Assembly: GCA_030637775.1 (NCBI GenBank)
Contig: DAOWFY010000146.1
Span: 1-10,080 of the forward strand
DNA: 10,080 nucleotides
Direction: 5' to 3'
Origin: DAOVGU01 sp030637775 [NCBI: bacterium]
Lineage (GTDB): Bacteria; Ratteibacteria; UBA8468
The position numbers and the translations under genes are program-made. Numbering within the stretch: the first letter of the stretch is position 1; each line of letters begins with the position of its first letter. Shown here piece by piece: positions 1 to 6,571 of this stretch. The notes under the pieces are model-generated. The model saw nothing but the letters and a program-made list of their open reading frames with translations, made no database searches and was not told the origin of the DNA.

Positions 1-742
1 CAAAACGCATCCTTTTTAACTGTCCTAATAGTCTCTGAAATACATTTATCACTCTTGTTTTATTATCCAACCAACGGTCATGTTTTTTATCGTAGTATCT
101 ACTACTTTTGGGAAGACATGGCATAGTTCGATCAGACCTAGCATTACTCATTCCCTTCAGCAAATCTGATATACCTATTTCTATAAAATTTTTAGTGTTT
201 ATATCGAAATTCTTACTCCTTTGAAGTATAAACTTTATACAACGCGCCACATCATCTCTAAACCATTTATTACTATCTGGGAATAGGGTTGGGTTTTCTG
301 GAAGTTTTTCTTCTTCAAATAAATCCAACTGCCCTTTTTTTATATATTTCTTGTACTTACGGTTGAAGTGGTCAAGCCAAAGTATAAAATCATCTAGTAC
401 CTGGTTATCAATCTTCTTTACTTTTGCTCGACAAATCTTTATTGCCAAAGGATTTATGTCAGTACCATAACTTGGGCAACCATATAGTTTAGCCTCAACC
501 AGAGTTGTTCCACAACCAACAAATGGATCGAGCACCACATCGCCGGGCCTACCATATTTTCGTATAATATTTTGCGGTATTTGCGGAATAAACTTGGCTG
601 CCCAGTGGTGAAAGAAATGGGTTAAATATTGGGTATGCTTAATTCCGATCTCTTCAAAATTCCAATTATTCTCTCTGGCAGGCACGGTGCCAATCAATTT
701 TGGCTCAGGTCTCTCCTCAATAGTAATAGTGTTGCTTATCAT
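1..742 (-). CDS. DNA methyltransferase, N4-cytosine/N6-adenine type (N-terminal part; 3' end beyond window)
   Basis: This is an open frame of 247 codons from an ATG at 742 that runs off the window at base 1. The product should transfer a methyl group from S-adenosylmethionine to the amino group of cytosine or adenine in DNA. Residues 72-80 read DPFVGCGTT, the SAM-binding motif I of amino-methyltransferases. Residues 94-99 (TDINPL) fit the acidic residue after strand 2 that binds the SAM ribose. The stretch around 43-56 (FFHHWAAKFIPQIP) resembles the conserved segment preceding motif I in one subgroup of these enzymes. The catalytic (D/N/S)PPY motif IV is not in the visible part, so motif I precedes it and motif IV must lie beyond base 1. 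The start is fixed by a GGAG site 8 nt upstream. The gene has its own promoter. A restriction-modification role is possible, but no nuclease is visible. Base specificity cannot be told. Confidence 0.85.
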   Translation of the reverse strand, partial: MISNTITIEERPEPKLIGTVPARENNWNFEEIGIKHTQYLTHFFHHWAAKFIPQIPQNIIRKYGRPGDVVLDPFVGCGTTLVEAKLYGCPSYGTDINPLAIKICRAKVKKIDNQVLDDFILWLDHFNRKYKKYIKKGQLDLFEEEKLPENPTLFPDSNKWFRDDVARCIKFILQRSKNFDINTKNFIEIGISDLLKGMSNARSDRTMPCLPKSSRYYDKKHDRWLDNKTRVINVFQRLLGQLKRMRF

Positions 743-750
743 TAAATGGT

Positions 751-754
751 CTCC
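751..754 (-). promoter_or_regulatory. Ribosome binding site of the DNA methyltransferase
   Basis: On the minus strand GGAG lies 8 nt before the ATG at 742. It decides the start, because no other in-frame ATG with such a site lies nearby upstream. Confidence 0.6.
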
Positions 755-768
755 ATTCTATTAAACTT

Positions 769-797
769 ATTATATGCCGATTTATAATGTTTGTCTA
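769..797 (-). promoter_or_regulatory. Sigma70-type promoter for the DNA methyltransferase
   Basis: Minus-strand TAGACA (797-792, five of six matches to TTGACA) is separated by exactly 17 nt from a perfect TATAAT (774-769). The predicted transcript start is near 762, giving a leader of about 20 nt that contains the GGAG site and the ATG at 742. The promoter fills the gap between alr and the methyltransferase, so the latter can be transcribed independently of the upstream operon. I saw no convincing terminator after alr, so read-through is also possible. Confidence 0.65.
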
Positions 798-819
798 ACA
801 GTTCTGAAAATAATTCTCT

Positions 820-1926
820 TTAACCATAATAGATTCGTGGCAGTCTTTTGCTTGAAAGACGGGAAACAATCTCCTGGGGGACGGTATTGATGGTTTCTGC
901 AATCTCCTCTACCGAGATTCTTTCCTCTTTCTGTCTGCCGATCAGGACCGCCTCATCGCCAATTTTGAGATTTTTAATATCGCTGGCATCAACCATCAAT
1001 TGGTCCATACAGATAGCTCCGATTATTGCGCATCTTTTTCCCGAAAGTAGAACCGCGCCTTTATTGGAAAGTTTTCTATCCACCCCATCGGCATAACCGA
1101 TCGGTAAGGTGGCAACAGTCCTTCTTTTCTTTGCGCGATATGTTCTTCCGTAACTGACGGAACCCCCTTTTCCTATCTCCTTGATAAAAACAACTCTTGA
1201 TTTCAGGGAAAGGGCCGGTTTCAATTTAACCGTCTTTTTTATTTTTAGCGAGGGGTAAATCCCGCAGAGGGTGATTCCTGGCCGCACCAGATTGAAATAA
1301 CTGTTCTTTAGATTCAGAATTGCTGCCGAGTTAGCAAGGTGATAAAAAGGAAATTCAATTCCCCTTCCCTTTAGTTTGGCAGTTAAGTCCTTAAATATTT
1401 TGATCTGTTTTTGGCTAAAACTTATATCCGTATCGGCTACGGGAAAATGGGAAAAAAGTCCCTCCAGAAAAAGATTAGAGGAAGCTTTGACCTTCTTGAT
1501 AAATTCAATCGCCTCTTCAGGTTTAATACCAATTCTTCCCATGCCGGTGTCCACTTTAATGTGGATTTTGGCTATTTTTTTTCTTTTTTTTGCCTCTTTG
1601 GAGAGCGCTTTAGCCAGAGAAATGGTACAGACCGTTGCCGAAAGGTTATTTTTAATTACCGCAAAGGCTTCTTCCGGCAGGACTGTACCCAAGATAAGAA
1701 TAGGCTTTTTTATCCCGGCTACCCGTAATTCTATTGCCTCCTTTATTGTGGCAACACCAAAGAACTCTACTTTCTTTTTTATGGCGTTGGCAACTATAGT
1801 TGCGCCATGACTATAACTATCCGCTTTAATGCAGGCTAAAATTTTATTTTTGCCAATTTTCTTTCTGATTTGCTCGAGGTTATATTTGATTGCTCCCAAA
1901 TTAACCTCAATCCAACTTCGCTTCAT
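820..1926 (-). CDS. alr: Alanine racemase
   Basis: This PLP enzyme interconverts L- and D-alanine in the cytoplasm and supplies D-alanine for peptidoglycan. The 368 residues match the usual family length. Lys34 in the motif IKADSYSHGA (33-42) is the PLP Schiff-base lysine; the family usually has YGHG where this has YSHG. KVDTGMGRIG (124-133) carries the conserved barrel arginine. Tyr259 in VSYGRTY is the second catalytic base, followed by LPIGYADG (274-281), CMDQLMVD (306-313) and the C-terminal RLPRIYY, all family hallmarks. The ATG overlaps the stop of pyrF as ATGA, so it is probably translated by coupling; only a weak GAG-type site precedes it. It is the last gene of the glycosyltransferase operon, which suits a role in envelope precursor supply. 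Confidence 0.96.
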   Translation of the reverse strand: MKRSWIEVNLGAIKYNLEQIRKKIGKNKILACIKADSYSHGATIVANAIKKKVEFFGVATIKEAIELRVAGIKKPILILGTVLPEEAFAVIKNNLSATVCTISLAKALSKEAKKRKKIAKIHIKVDTGMGRIGIKPEEAIEFIKKVKASSNLFLEGLFSHFPVADTDISFSQKQIKIFKDLTAKLKGRGIEFPFYHLANSAAILNLKNSYFNLVRPGITLCGIYPSLKIKKTVKLKPALSLKSRVVFIKEIGKGGSVSYGRTYRAKKRRTVATLPIGYADGVDRKLSNKGAVLLSGKRCAIIGAICMDQLMVDASDIKNLKIGDEAVLIGRQKEERISVEEIAETINTVPQEIVSRLSSKRLPRIYYG

Positions 1927-2597
1927 TCTATCTCTTTTAGAATTCTTTTGGTTGCCTCGCGCGGGTTTTTGGCCGCCGTGATGGGTCTTCCTACAATGAT
2001 ATAACTTGCTCCATTCTCAATTGCCTCTTTTGGGCTGACAATTCTTTTTTGGTCTTCCTGTTTTTTTGCCCAGGAGGGACGAATGCCAGGGCAGAGAATG
2101 AGAAAATCTTTACCCACCCTTTTCCTGATCTCGGCCACCTCAAGGCCGGAGGCAATAACTCCATCTAAACCATTCTCTTTTGCGATGGTTGATGAGTTAA
2201 CTACCTCAGAAATGGCAGAGCTTTGGCTGGTTAAAACTGTTACTCCTAAAATCTTTGGTCGGTTCTTGCCCAGAAGCATTGCTCTTCTTTCCGAACCGGT
2301 AATTGCCGCCTCGATCATTTCTCTTCCCCCGGTAAGATGTAGATCAAAGAAATCCACATCAAGAGCGGTTGCCGCCTCACTTGCTTTTTCAACGGTATTG
2401 GGAATATCGAAGAATTTCAGATCAAGAAAAATATTTGCTTTCCTCTCCTTAATCTCCTGAATAATCTTTGGTCCGCAAGAGGTAAATAATTGAATACCAA
2501 CCTTAAATACCTCTACTGACTCTCTCAGTTCTTCCACAATTTTTAAGGCATCCTTCCGATGAGAAAAATCTAAGGCAACAATAAGTTTATTGTTCAT
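1923..2597 (-). CDS. pyrF: Orotidine 5'-phosphate decarboxylase
   Basis: The product catalyses the last step of UMP synthesis, decarboxylation of OMP. The 224 residues match the short bacterial PyrF group. The catalytic Asp-Lys-Asp set is in DLKFFDIPNTV (residues 59-69: Asp59, Lys61, Asp64). Asp10 and Lys33 (LIVALD, FKVG) fit the nucleotide-binding strands, PGIRP (170-174) is the phosphate-side loop, and Arg204 in VGRPIT is the conserved phosphate-binding arginine. A GGAAGG purine tract lies upstream of the ATG. The start overlaps the stop of the WecA-type gene as ATGA, and its own stop overlaps the alr start in the same way. Its position in an envelope operon is unusual, since no other de novo pyrimidine gene is next to it. 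Confidence 0.96.
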   Translation of the reverse strand: MNNKLIVALDFSHRKDALKIVEELRESVEVFKVGIQLFTSCGPKIIQEIKERKANIFLDLKFFDIPNTVEKASEAATALDVDFFDLHLTGGREMIEAAITGSERRAMLLGKNRPKILGVTVLTSQSSAISEVVNSSTIAKENGLDGVIASGLEVAEIRKRVGKDFLILCPGIRPSWAKKQEDQKRIVSPKEAIENGASYIIVGRPITAAKNPREATKRILKEIE

Positions 2598-3673
2598 TTT
2601 TTTGCTTTCCTTCCTGTAATTTCCAGAAGAACTACAATCGTAATGATGGTCAGGGCCTGTAAAAGCACTAAAAGGCCCCCTAAGAGACTGAGATTCCCCA
2701 GGAGAAGTGCTCCCAGACCAAGAGAAAATGCCACTAAATAGATAAAGAGGACCGCTCCCCTCTGACTCATCCCTAAGTTTACCAGACGATGAGAAAGATG
2801 GTTTTTATCGGCCTGAAAGATCGGTTTCCTCTTTCTTATCCTGATTACAACTACACCTGCCATATCAAAGATGGGGAGTCCTAAGATTAAAAGGGGACCA
2901 ATAACCGGCAAAAATGTAGGGCTTCCCTTCTGATAATAGGTACCTAAAATGGCTACCGTCGCCAGCAAATAGCCGATGAAGGAACTGCCGGCTTCCCCCA
3001 TAAAGATTTTTGCCGGATGGAAGTTATACCAGAGAAATCCTAAAAGGGAACCAAGGGATACGGCTAAAATTGTAGAAATGAAGAGCTCGCCTTTAGAACT
3101 GGCAATGAGAAAAAAGAGGAAAGATGCAATGGCGGCAACTCCCACCGAGAGTCCATCCATATTATCTAAAAGGTTAAAACTATTGATAATTGCTACCAGC
3201 CAGAGGACAGTGATTATTCCCGAGAGAAGAAGATTGGGAATAAAGAGGGTAATCCTGATGCCAACAAGAAAGAGGCAAATCCCAATCGCAACCTGACCGC
3301 TCAGTTTAAACCGTGGACGTAGCCCCATCAAATCATCGATTAAACCAAAACAAAGGATAATGCCTCCACCAATAAGGATGATGGAAAGTTTCAGAAGAAC
3401 ATTCTTAATTCCGGGAAGATAACTCTGGATAGAAGAGGGCAAAAATCTTATCAGCCCCGTCCTGGTGAGAAAAATCCCGATGAGAATCGTGAAAAGGAAG
3501 GAGAGATAGATTGCTACCCCTCCTAACAATGGTTTGGGATTCTGATGAACCTTTCTTTCGTTGGGATAGTCCAGGACTTTAAAGGAGGTTGCAACCCTCC
3601 TCATTAGCGGCGTCAAAAGAAGAGAAAGGAGGAGAGAAAGGAGGAAGACTAAAATGTAAATTAAGTACCACAT
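2594..3673 (-). CDS. WecA/TagO/MraY-family polyprenyl-phosphate sugar-1-phosphate transferase
   Basis: This integral membrane enzyme transfers a (probably N-acetylated) hexosamine 1-phosphate from a UDP-sugar to undecaprenyl phosphate, starting a lipid-linked glycan. Of 359 residues most are hydrophobic and form about ten membrane spans. Family motifs occur in order: DYPNERKVH (35-43) and PLLGG; LIDDLMGL (111-118), the Mg-binding Asp pair; NSFNLLDNMDGL (164-175); NFHPAKIFMGEAGS (217-230); and the cytoplasmic basic HLSHRL (292-297) of the WecA branch, which argues against MraY. The usual metal-binding Asp of MGD(S/A)GS is Glu227 here. A 12-bp tandem repeat encodes the Leu/Ser-rich first helix. 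It overlaps the upstream glycosyltransferase by 13 nt and pyrF by 4 nt. The exact sugar cannot be told. Confidence 0.9.
   Translation of the reverse strand: MWYLIYILVFLLSLLLSLLLTPLMRRVATSFKVLDYPNERKVHQNPKPLLGGVAIYLSFLFTILIGIFLTRTGLIRFLPSSIQSYLPGIKNVLLKLSIILIGGGIILCFGLIDDLMGLRPRFKLSGQVAIGICLFLVGIRITLFIPNLLLSGIITVLWLVAIINSFNLLDNMDGLSVGVAAIASFLFFLIASSKGELFISTILAVSLGSLLGFLWYNFHPAKIFMGEAGSSFIGYLLATVAILGTYYQKGSPTFLPVIGPLLILGLPIFDMAGVVVIRIRKRKPIFQADKNHLSHRLVNLGMSQRGAVLFIYLVAFSLGLGALLLGNLSLLGGLLVLLQALTIITIVVLLEITGRKAKK
3621..3644. repeat. 12-bp perfect tandem duplication inside the WecA-type gene
   Basis: The plus-strand unit AGAGAAAGGAGG occurs twice back to back. On the coding strand it encodes residues 10-18 as a Leu-Leu-Ser-Leu pattern, explaining the repetitive start of the first membrane helix. 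Twelve bases keep the frame, so length changes here would be tolerated. Confidence 0.8.
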
Positions 3674-4827
3674 AATCCCTTATATACCTCTTCAATGCTA
3701 TCAACCATGACTTCTATCGGAAAGAGTTTTTTAATTAATTTCTGGCCTTCTCTTGCCATCTCAACTGAGCTTGTTTTGTTCTCCAATGCCTTAATGATTG
3801 TCAAAGCGAGTTTCTTGGTGTCTTTTACCGGCACCAGATAACCGGTCTTTCCATCGATCACTATCTCTTTAGCGCCATCAACATCAAAGGCAACTATTGG
3901 TTTTCCCGCGGCTAAACCCTGGGCAACAGTTTTTGGCAACCCTTCCCTTAAGGAGACATGAACCAAAAGGTCAAAGATGGAGATGACCTTCGGGATTTGC
4001 TCCGGTGGCAGAAGTCCCGTAAAGACAACCGTATCTCCGATCCCCAGACTTTTAGCCCTTTTTTCTAAGGTTTTACGGAGAATACCTTCTCCCACCAGCA
4101 ATAATTTAATTCGAGGAAATACCTTCTTGATCTGGGGCAATACCTCCAGAAGATACTCTTGTCCCTTTAAGGGGAAGAGCCGACCAATCTTGCCAACGAC
4201 TATTGTATCTGCGTCTAAACCCCATTTTCTTCTTTCTTCTATCGGATTGGTTTGTGGGTCCTGGTATTTCTCCACCTCAAATCCGCTATAGATTACGACA
4301 AATTTTTCTTTATTGCCGAGGCGCGCTGCCAGCGCTTTTTCCTTCATTATCCTTCCTACACAGATGATTTTATTGGTGAAGAGAGAAGAGATTCGCTCTA
4401 AATTCACATAAACAAAGTTTAGAATTTTAGTCTGATAGGGATGGAAGGGAAGGCCATGGATTGTATGAATAATAACAGCCCGCCTGCGGGCTGATTTAGC
4501 CGCTATTCTCCCCAGGATTCCCGCTTTAGACGAATGGGTATGGACAATATCATATTTTTCTTTTTTGACAAGACAATATAATTTAATAAGAGCAATCGTA
4601 TCTAAAAAAGGGTTAATCTCTCTTCTTAATTCCGGAATAATAATGACTCTGAGCCCCTTTTTTCTCGTTTCCTCAACCAGAGAACCTTCTGGACCAAGGC
4701 CAGGACCAGAGATGAGGGTAACATCGTACCCCTTTTTTCTTAATCCTTCTACCGTAAATATAGTGTTTTCCTGTGCCCCACCAATAATTAACCTGGTAAT
4801 AATATGACCAATCTTGATTTCCTCCAC
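3661..4827 (-). CDS. Glycosyltransferase family 4 (GT-B fold)
   Basis: This cytoplasmic or membrane-associated enzyme moves a sugar from a nucleotide donor to a glycan acceptor, probably the lipid-linked product begun by its neighbour. The N-terminal domain opens with IGHIITRLIIGGAQ (6-19), the glycine-rich acceptor-side start typical of GT4, and has VHTHSSKAGILGR (95-107). The C-terminal donor domain has VGKIGRLFPLKG (211-222) and SLREGLPKTVAQGLAAGKP (292-310). There Glu295 is the first Glu of the EX7E motif and Gln303 replaces the second, as I recall for some GT4 subgroups. The 388-residue length is normal. The start written here is a GTG with no upstream Shine-Dalgarno site and almost no leader; an internal GGAGG at 4825-4821 leaves the true start open. 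First gene of its operon. Confidence 0.9.
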   Translation of the reverse strand: MEEIKIGHIITRLIIGGAQENTIFTVEGLRKKGYDVTLISGPGLGPEGSLVEETRKKGLRVIIIPELRREINPFLDTIALIKLYCLVKKEKYDIVHTHSSKAGILGRIAAKSARRRAVIIHTIHGLPFHPYQTKILNFVYVNLERISSLFTNKIICVGRIMKEKALAARLGNKEKFVVIYSGFEVEKYQDPQTNPIEERRKWGLDADTIVVGKIGRLFPLKGQEYLLEVLPQIKKVFPRIKLLLVGEGILRKTLEKRAKSLGIGDTVVFTGLLPPEQIPKVISIFDLLVHVSLREGLPKTVAQGLAAGKPIVAFDVDGAKEIVIDGKTGYLVPVKDTKKLALTIIKALENKTSSVEMAREGQKLIKKLFPIEVMVDSIEEVYKGLCGT

Positions 4828-4854
4828 AACTTTTATAGTATAACATAAAAAGTT
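4828..4854. repeat. 27-bp inverted repeat over the -10 box (possible operator)
   Basis: Plus-strand arms AACTTTT (4828-4834) and AAAAGTT (4848-4854) are perfect 7-bp inverted copies around a 13-bp centre, with dyad axis at 4841. The proposed -10 box (4842-4837) lies in the centre. This layout fits a repressor site, but the arms are AT-rich and could arise by chance. Confidence 0.4.
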
Positions 4855-4865
4855 GACAGGGTCGA
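4837..4865 (-). promoter_or_regulatory. Probable sigma70-type promoter of the glycosyltransferase-wecA-pyrF-alr operon
   Basis: Minus-strand TCGACC (4865-4860, four of six matches to TTGACA) is followed after 17 nt by TATACT (4842-4837, five of six matches to TATAAT). Transcription would begin near 4830, only a few bases before the GTG at 4827. It is the only gap over 100 bp in the window and separates two gene runs. Confidence 0.5.
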
Positions 4866-4932
4866 AGAAGATACGTAAATTCTATTAGGAAACTGGCAGG
4901 AAATTGGTTGGCAATTCCTTAAGGATATAGAG

Positions 4933-5916
4933 TTACCTCTGGATTCTCAGCCCCCCTCCGGTTAAAAGGTCCTCCACCTCTTTCAGAGTTGCCCAGTGGT
5001 AATCTCCCCGAATAGAGTGCTTGAGAGCGCAGAAACCATTTCCATATCTTAAGCCTTCCCGGACACCCTCTTTAAGATATCCATAAAGAAAACCGGCAGT
5101 AAAGGCATCACCGCCCCCGACACGGTCAACGATTTCTAACTCGTAAGTTTTATCTCGATAGATTTTCCCTTTCGCGCAGGCGATTGCTGTCCAGTTATTT
5201 CTCCAGACAGAAATATTCTCCCTTAAGGTAATCGTCACTACTTTAAAGTTAAATTTTTCTGAAAGTCTCTCGGCTACAGTTTCATAATTTTTTTCTCTAA
5301 TACCAAAGACCTTAAAGGTATCTTCCTCGGTGCTGATGAGGATATCCACATAATTCATCATCGGTTCCTGGCATTTTCTTGCCTCCTGCTGGTTCCAGAG
5401 TTTCCCCCGGTAGTTCAAGTCATAACTGACCTGGCAACCTGCTTTTTTTGCCGCTTTTAAGGCTTCTAAAGTCACTTTAGCAGCAGAGGAACTAAGGGCA
5501 GGAGTAATTCCACTGAGATGAAAAATCTTTGTATCACTAAATACCTTCTGCCAATTTATCTCTCCCGGTTTTACCATGCTTATCGCTGAATTTTTTCTAT
5601 CATAAATTACCCGGTTTGCCCGGGGAGCAGCACCAAACTCCAAATAATAAATACCAACTCTCCCTTCCTCAGTCCAGAGGAGATGAGAGGTATCCACCCC
5701 CTGTTCCCTGGCCTTATTGCGAACCATCAAACCAAGAGGATTATCAGGTAATCTCGAGACCCAGGCCGTTCTTAGACCTAATCTACTGGCGCCAACCGCA
5801 ACGTTGAACTCTCCGCCACCCACATTTACTTCAAAACTACCTGTCTGCTCCAACCGTTGAAAATACGGAGGCGAAAGCCGCAGCATCGCCTCCCCAAGAG
5901 TTACAATATCATACAT
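4933..5916 (-). CDS. kdgK: 2-keto-3-deoxygluconate kinase (PfkB family)
   Basis: This cytoplasmic kinase phosphorylates 2-keto-3-deoxygluconate (KDG) with ATP to KDPG, the substrate of the aldolase encoded just upstream. The 327 residues are normal for PfkB sugar kinases. The N-terminal signature is LGEAMLRLSP (7-16) with NVGGGEFNVAVGASRLG (31-47). DLNYRGKLW (166-174) is the segment shared by KDG and fructo-type kinases. DRVGGGDAFTAGFLYG (264-279) is PfkB signature 2, with Asp270 as catalytic base and the glycine anion hole beside it. The ATG lies behind GAGGGG and overlaps the aldolase stop by 8 nt. The KDG assignment rests on the aldolase neighbour as much as on sequence; a related keto-deoxy sugar acid is possible. 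It is the last gene of its operon. Confidence 0.9.
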   Translation of the reverse strand: MYDIVTLGEAMLRLSPPYFQRLEQTGSFEVNVGGGEFNVAVGASRLGLRTAWVSRLPDNPLGLMVRNKAREQGVDTSHLLWTEEGRVGIYYLEFGAAPRANRVIYDRKNSAISMVKPGEINWQKVFSDTKIFHLSGITPALSSSAAKVTLEALKAAKKAGCQVSYDLNYRGKLWNQQEARKCQEPMMNYVDILISTEEDTFKVFGIREKNYETVAERLSEKFNFKVVTITLRENISVWRNNWTAIACAKGKIYRDKTYELEIVDRVGGGDAFTAGFLYGYLKEGVREGLRYGNGFCALKHSIRGDYHWATLKEVEDLLTGGGLRIQR

Positions 5917-6571
5917 TTTCTTCCCCTCTCGCTTTTTTAATTACTTCAATAAATTTCTTTGCTATCTGAGTAATGAGTTCATACCTTTCTTCAGCGATAG
6001 CTTTCTTATCAACTAAAGCACCCCCCACAGCAATCGCCACTGCCCCGGCCTTAATAAAATCTTCAGCATTTTGTAGATTTACCCCTCCGGTTGGCAAGAG
6101 CCTTATTTGGGGTAAAGGACCCCTTAAATCCTTAAAATATTTAGGGCCAGCAACCGTTGCGGGGAAAACCTTAACGATGTCAGCCCCTTTCTGCCAGGCG
6201 GAAAATATCTCAGTAGGGGTGAATGCCCCCGGGATAGCAATTTTATTATATCTTTTGCAGACCTCAATCAATTCTAAATTTAAGGTGGGTCCCACAACAA
6301 ACTCTGCACCAGCAGAAATTGTTGCCTTTGCTGTTTTTCCGTCTAAAACTGTTCCGGCACCGATAATTACCTGATCGCCCAATTCTTCTGCCACCTCCTT
6401 AATCACCCTTAGGGCATTGGGCACGGTCATTGTGATCTCGATTACTTTTATCCCTCCCTTTTCCACCGCTTTGGCAATATTAATGGCAGCAGCAGCATCC
6501 CTGACTCTCACTACCGCAATCACTCCAGACTCTAAAATAGCCTTTAAATGCTCTTCTTTTTTCTTATTCAT
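5909..6571 (-). CDS. eda: KDPG/KHG aldolase
   Basis: This class I aldolase splits KDPG into pyruvate and glyceraldehyde 3-phosphate and may also act on 4-hydroxy-2-oxoglutarate. With the start at 6571 it has 220 residues, normal for the family. Numbered from that start, Lys134 in DIVKVFPA forms the Schiff base, Glu45 in VIEITM is the general acid/base, Arg22 in AVVRVR contacts the carboxylate, and PTGGV (160-164) binds phosphate. GAGTVLD and VVGPTLN are further family segments. I chose the ATG at 6571 because AAGGG lies 10 nt before it. An in-frame ATG at 6580 would add three residues but has that site only 1 nt away. The gene overlaps the flavoprotein stop by 8 nt and kdgK by 8 nt, indicating coupled translation. 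Confidence 0.94.
   Translation of the reverse strand: MNKKKEEHLKAILESGVIAVVRVRDAAAAINIAKAVEKGGIKVIEITMTVPNALRVIKEVAEELGDQVIIGAGTVLDGKTAKATISAGAEFVVGPTLNLELIEVCKRYNKIAIPGAFTPTEIFSAWQKGADIVKVFPATVAGPKYFKDLRGPLPQIRLLPTGGVNLQNAEDFIKAGAVAIAVGGALVDKKAIAEERYELITQIAKKFIEVIKKARGEENV

Noticed and set aside
2594-3673. Calling the membrane transferase mraY
   Set aside because: The HLSHRL motif and the NFHPAKIFMG context fit the WecA/TagO branch, and no mur or division genes surround it.
4853-4881. Plus-strand TTGACA at 4853-4858 followed after 17 nt by TAAATT
   Set aside because: The -10 match is only four of six and the transcript would run antisense into kdgK with no plus-strand gene to serve. The hexamer coincides with one arm of the inverted repeat.
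4887-4908. Two imperfect 11-bp direct repeats (AGGAAACTGGC, AGGAAATTGGT)
   Set aside because: Two short copies with two mismatches are not enough to call a repeat array or operator.
4898-4919. Hairpin after kdgK (AGGAATTG / CAATTTCCT with a 5-nt loop) as a terminator
   Set aside because: The stem is short, has a bulge, and is not followed by a run of T on the minus strand, so an intrinsic terminator is not supported.
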